A stretch of DNA of 64,000 bases, taken from Svornostia abyssi. Its GTDB lineage: Bacteria; Actinomycetota; Thermoleophilia; Solirubrobacterales; Solirubrobacteraceae. Of this stretch, positions 61,864 through 64,000 are shown piece after piece. The notes below the pieces were generated by a model, which was given only the letters and a program-made list of their open reading frames with translations, had not been told where the DNA came from and ran no database searches. The position numbers and the translations under genes are program-made. The stretch's first letter is position 1. The number at the start of each line of letters is the position of its first letter. Where the stretch lies: positions 1,364,001 to 1,428,000 of the forward strand of contig CP088295.1 of NCBI GenBank assembly GCA_024666565.1, given 5' to 3'.

Positions 61864-62822
61864 TCAGCGTCGCGGAAGCGCCACGCGCGACAGCCGGGTG
61901 CTGCCGTACGGTCCGACCCAGACGTGGCGGGCCGTGAACGTGGCGATGCCGCGGACACGGACGACGTAGCGCCGGCGGTCCGCCAAGCGCATCAGATGGG
62001 TGGCGCCGGTGCCGCGACGGGGCGTCCACGCCACCCAGCCGTCACCGAGCGTCGCGACCGTGGCAGTGGTCAGCGACTCGGGCACCTTGACTGCTCGGCC
62101 GTGGCCGCAGCGCATGACGCGGTGCTGCACCGGGTTGCTGGGGTCATGCCCCCGGGCCGGACGTCGACGATGGCCCACGGTGGACGGAACTGCACGGGTC
62201 GTGTACCCGGCTGCGTCGTGTCGCCGCTGCCGCTGTTCACGATGGCGTCGGCGCGGACGCCGGGGCAGTACGGCGCGAGGAGGCCCGGGGCGTCGAGGTC
62301 GGCTCGGATCGCGGTCTGGGTGACGTCGTAGGTCTTCTGCTCGCCCGTATGCCAGTTGATCCAGAAGCGTACGGCCCACTTCTCGGGCACGTCCAGGTAT
62401 GCGACCCACTGGGCGCCCACCGCGAGCGCTCCGCTGCGGTTGGTGCCGCGCGGGACCGTGGCGCGACCCTGCTCGACGCCTGCCAGATCGGTCAGCACGA
62501 CGGACGAGGCTTGGGCCAGGCTGCCGGAGGCGTACGGCGGGCAGTCCCACGCGATGAGGCCTGACCCGACGGCGCTTGGACCGCAGCCACTGGGTGCCGG
62601 CAGTTCAGGCCGGCCGCCGTCGTCGCGGTGCAGGATGACGGAGCGGTCGGCGCCCTCCACGGCGAGGGTCGCGGCGTCCGCGGCCCCGAGCACGTGGCCA
62701 CCTCCGTCCACCGCTGACGCCTGCAAGCGCTTCGGCGCGGCTGCGGAGGCGCCGCTCGGGACGGCGGTGCCCGCAGCGGTCAGCACTCCCACGGCAAGCA
62801 ATGCAAGTGATGCCTTGAGCAT
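61864..62822 (-). CDS. Exported beta-propeller-like protein, frameshifted as read
   Basis: Sec signal (LKASLALLAVGVLTAAGTAV) followed by a beta-rich region with repeated strand patterns (GADRSVILHRDDGG, VLTDLAGVEQGRATVPRGTN, WVAWTPRRGTGATHLMRLAD). It resembles exported propeller or WD-like proteins without a catalytic motif. As read the frame breaks at a five-C run (62149-62153); one more C gives VDVRPGGHDPSNPVQHRVMR and continues to the stop at 61864, about 319 residues. Function unknown. Confidence 0.62.
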
Positions 62823-62917
62823 GTCGATCCTCGAAACGGTGTCGGCGCGCGCGAGTTGCGGAAACGCCTGCGTTCGGCCTCGACGACGATCCGCGCCAGG
62901 TCGTAGCCTTCCCGCCG

Positions 62918-63589
62918 ATGCGTCTGATCGTCGCCCGCTGCGAAGTCACGTACACCGGCCGTCTCACCGCCGTGCTGCCCGAGGCGCTGCGCCTCCTGAT
63001 GTTGAAAGCCGACGGCTCGGTGATGGTCCATGCGGACACCGGCGGGTTCAAACCGCAGAACTGGATGACCCCGCCCACGGTCATCGAGGAGTCCGACGAC
63101 CACATCGTCGTCCGCAAGTTCGCGGGCAAGACGGAGGACCGGCTCGACATCCGCATCGCGGAGGTCATCAGCGACGTCACCCATGACATGGGCGAGGCCG
63201 CCGAGTTGGAGAAGGACGGTGTCGAGAAGCACCTCCAGGAGGCGCTCGCCGACGCGCCGCACTGGTGCGGCGAGGGGTTCCGTCTCGTGCGCCGCGAGTG
63301 GCCGACCGACATCGGGCCCGTCGACCTCATGTGCCGCGACGAGGACGACGGCTGGATCGCGGTGGAGATCAAGCGCATCGGCACCATCGACGCCGTCGAG
63401 CAGCTCACGCGCTATCTCGATCGCATCCGCCAGGACCCCGCGATGAACGACGTGCGCGGCGTACTGGCTGCGCAGGTCGTCAAGCCGCAGGCGCGGGTGC
63501 TCGCCGAGGCCCGCGGGATCGACTGGGTCGAGGTCGATCTGGCGGTCGTCCGCGGCGATCGCGAGCCGGACCTGACGCTGTTCACGTAG
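62918..63589 (+). CDS. nucS: Mismatch-specific endonuclease NucS/EndoMS
   Basis: A 223-residue NucS, the non-MutS mismatch-repair nuclease of actinobacteria and archaea. The C-terminal RecB-like nuclease has Asp136 (GPVDLMCR), Glu150 and Lys152 (VAVEIKR-type motif AVEIKR). The protein ends EPDLTLFT, which fits the beta-clamp binding tail seen in bacterial NucS. The N-terminal DNA-binding domain starts MRLIVARCEVTYTGRL. It makes double-strand cuts at mismatches. Monocistronic, followed by a hairpin. Confidence 0.95.
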   Translation: MRLIVARCEVTYTGRLTAVLPEALRLLMLKADGSVMVHADTGGFKPQNWMTPPTVIEESDDHIVVRKFAGKTEDRLDIRIAEVISDVTHDMGEAAELEKDGVEKHLQEALADAPHWCGEGFRLVRREWPTDIGPVDLMCRDEDDGWIAVEIKRIGTIDAVEQLTRYLDRIRQDPAMNDVRGVLAAQVVKPQARVLAEARGIDWVEVDLAVVRGDREPDLTLFT

Positions 63590-63595
63590 CGGTCC

Positions 63596-63612
63596 TGCGC
63601 CACGACGGCGCA
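63596..63612 (+). terminator. Short hairpin after nucS
   Basis: TGCGCC (63596-63601) and GGCGCA (63607-63612) form a 6-bp GC stem with a 5-nt loop, 7 bp after the nucS stop. There is no T-run, so it is only a possible terminator. Confidence 0.35.
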
Positions 63613-63651
63613 CGGAAACGGGGGTAGACGGTCTGTCGAACGTCACCGTGC

Positions 63652-63689
63652 GGATTGCCTCCCGCGTGTCGAGTGATGCAGGGCAATCC
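63652..63689. promoter_or_regulatory. Inverted repeat upstream of amt
   Basis: GGATTGCC (63652-63659) and GGCAATCC (63682-63689) are perfect 8-bp arms 22 bp apart, about 66 bp before the amt start. They may bind a nitrogen regulator or form a leader structure. Confidence 0.35.
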
Positions 63690-63755
63690 CGGCTCTAGCG
63701 TGCCGCCGGGCGCTGCTTCAGCGCTGGGCAGTAGCCAGACAGAGAGAGGAAACTC

Positions 63756-64000
63756 GTGGACAGCGGACAAATCGCCTGGTACCTGGTGGCCGGCGTCATC
63801 GTTCTTTTCATGACGCCGGGCATCGCGTTCTTCTACGGCGGCCTGGTCAAGTCGAAGTCGGTCATCAGCATGCTGATGCTGAGCTTCGGCGCCATGGGCA
63901 TCGTCGGAGTGCTGTGGGTGCTCTACGGCTTCAACATGGGCACCATGGCCAGCGGGGACGGCAACTTGATCCCCCCACTTCGCCGGGAATCCGTTCTCGG
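63756..64000 (+). CDS. amt: Ammonium transporter, 3' end outside window and frameshifted near the edge
   Basis: The N-terminal 70 or so residues of an Amt channel: IAWYLVAGVIVLFMTPGIAF, then FYGGLVKSKSVISMLMLSF, which is the conserved first-to-second helix region. The GTG at 63756 follows GAGAGGA. The frame breaks in a six-C run (63971-63976); with five Cs it reads IPHFAGNPFS, restoring the usual extracytoplasmic stretch. A glnK gene commonly follows amt but would lie beyond the window. Confidence 0.88.
   Translation, partial: MDSGQIAWYLVAGVIVLFMTPGIAFFYGGLVKSKSVISMLMLSFGAMGIVGVLWVLYGFNMGTMASGDGNLIPPLRRESVL

Overview
The window comes from a very GC-rich bacterium that uses GTG (and once TTG) start codons freely and packs genes so tightly that most operon partners overlap by ATGA or GTGA. 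Several genes point to an actinobacterium: a NucS/EndoMS-type mismatch endonuclease, an InhA-like enoyl-ACP reductase with a YxxMxxAK active site, a DsbA-VKOR oxidative-folding pair, RskA-like anti-sigma factors and many Tat or Sec exported proteins. The overall flavour (DUF4331, NHL and TPR secreted proteins, aerobic redox enzymes) fits a soil Thermoleophilia/Solirubrobacterales-type organism. That placement is inference from gene content, not a phylogenetic result.

Layout. 1-5.1 kb: a type II fatty-acid synthesis operon (fabH, acp, fabF, an acyl-CoA carboxyltransferase, a MaoC-type dehydratase, fabI), each gene overlapping or nearly touching the next. 5.2-17 kb: a molybdenum-cofactor region (moaE-moaA-moaC, mobA, moeA-moaD, moaB and fdhD) interleaved with a berberine-bridge-type flavoprotein, two related alpha/beta hydrolases, a sugar acetyltransferase and a FadH-type dienoyl-CoA reductase. 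A likely client, an FdhF/YdeP-type molybdo-oxidoreductase, lies at 23.5-25.7 kb. 17-23.5 kb: a GMC oxidoreductase divergent from a TetR regulator, then two tandem paralogous exported lipase-like proteins behind near-identical promoters. 25.7-31 kb: small domain proteins, DsbA-VKOR, an exported repeat protein, an ECF sigma/anti-sigma pair and a cupin. 31-42.6 kb: aconitase, an NHL-repeat protein, a Tat-exported ferritin-like protein beside tatA, a two-component system, and a DUF4331-TPR-NicO operon. 42.5-45.6 kb: an ECF-type Co/Ni importer (cbiM, PDGLE/CbiN-like, cbiQ, cbiO) ending in a Fur-family regulator. 45.7-64 kb: M42 peptidase, a second ECF sigma/anti-sigma pair, HAD phosphatase, EttA, a GGDEF-EAL protein, a J-domain/TPR protein, an MFS exporter, two tandem exported glycoside-hydrolase-like proteins, nucS and the start of amt.

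The main caution is reading-frame integrity. At least eleven otherwise intact genes are broken by single-base length changes, all inside G or C runs (eight look like +1, three like -1; a twelfth is possible). In each case restoring one base gives a continuous, family-typical protein, often with a stop overlapping the next start. The simplest reading is uncorrected homopolymer error in the sequence rather than gene decay. It creates false features, notably an apparent MoaB-acetyltransferase fusion.

Non-coding structure worth attention: two copies of a ~50-bp palindrome with the same loop, each between convergent genes; a 41-bp dyad between the moaE operon and the flavoprotein; dyads in the tetR/GMC, MFS and other upstream regions; and the duplicated promoters of the lipase-like pair. 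No intergenic gap exceeds about 245 bp. I recognised no rRNA, tRNA, insertion sequence, CRISPR array or prophage. I did not find a convincing wholly new multi-gene system; the DUF4331-TPR-NicO operon next to the Co/Ni importer and its Fur-like regulator is the best candidate for an uncharacterised module.
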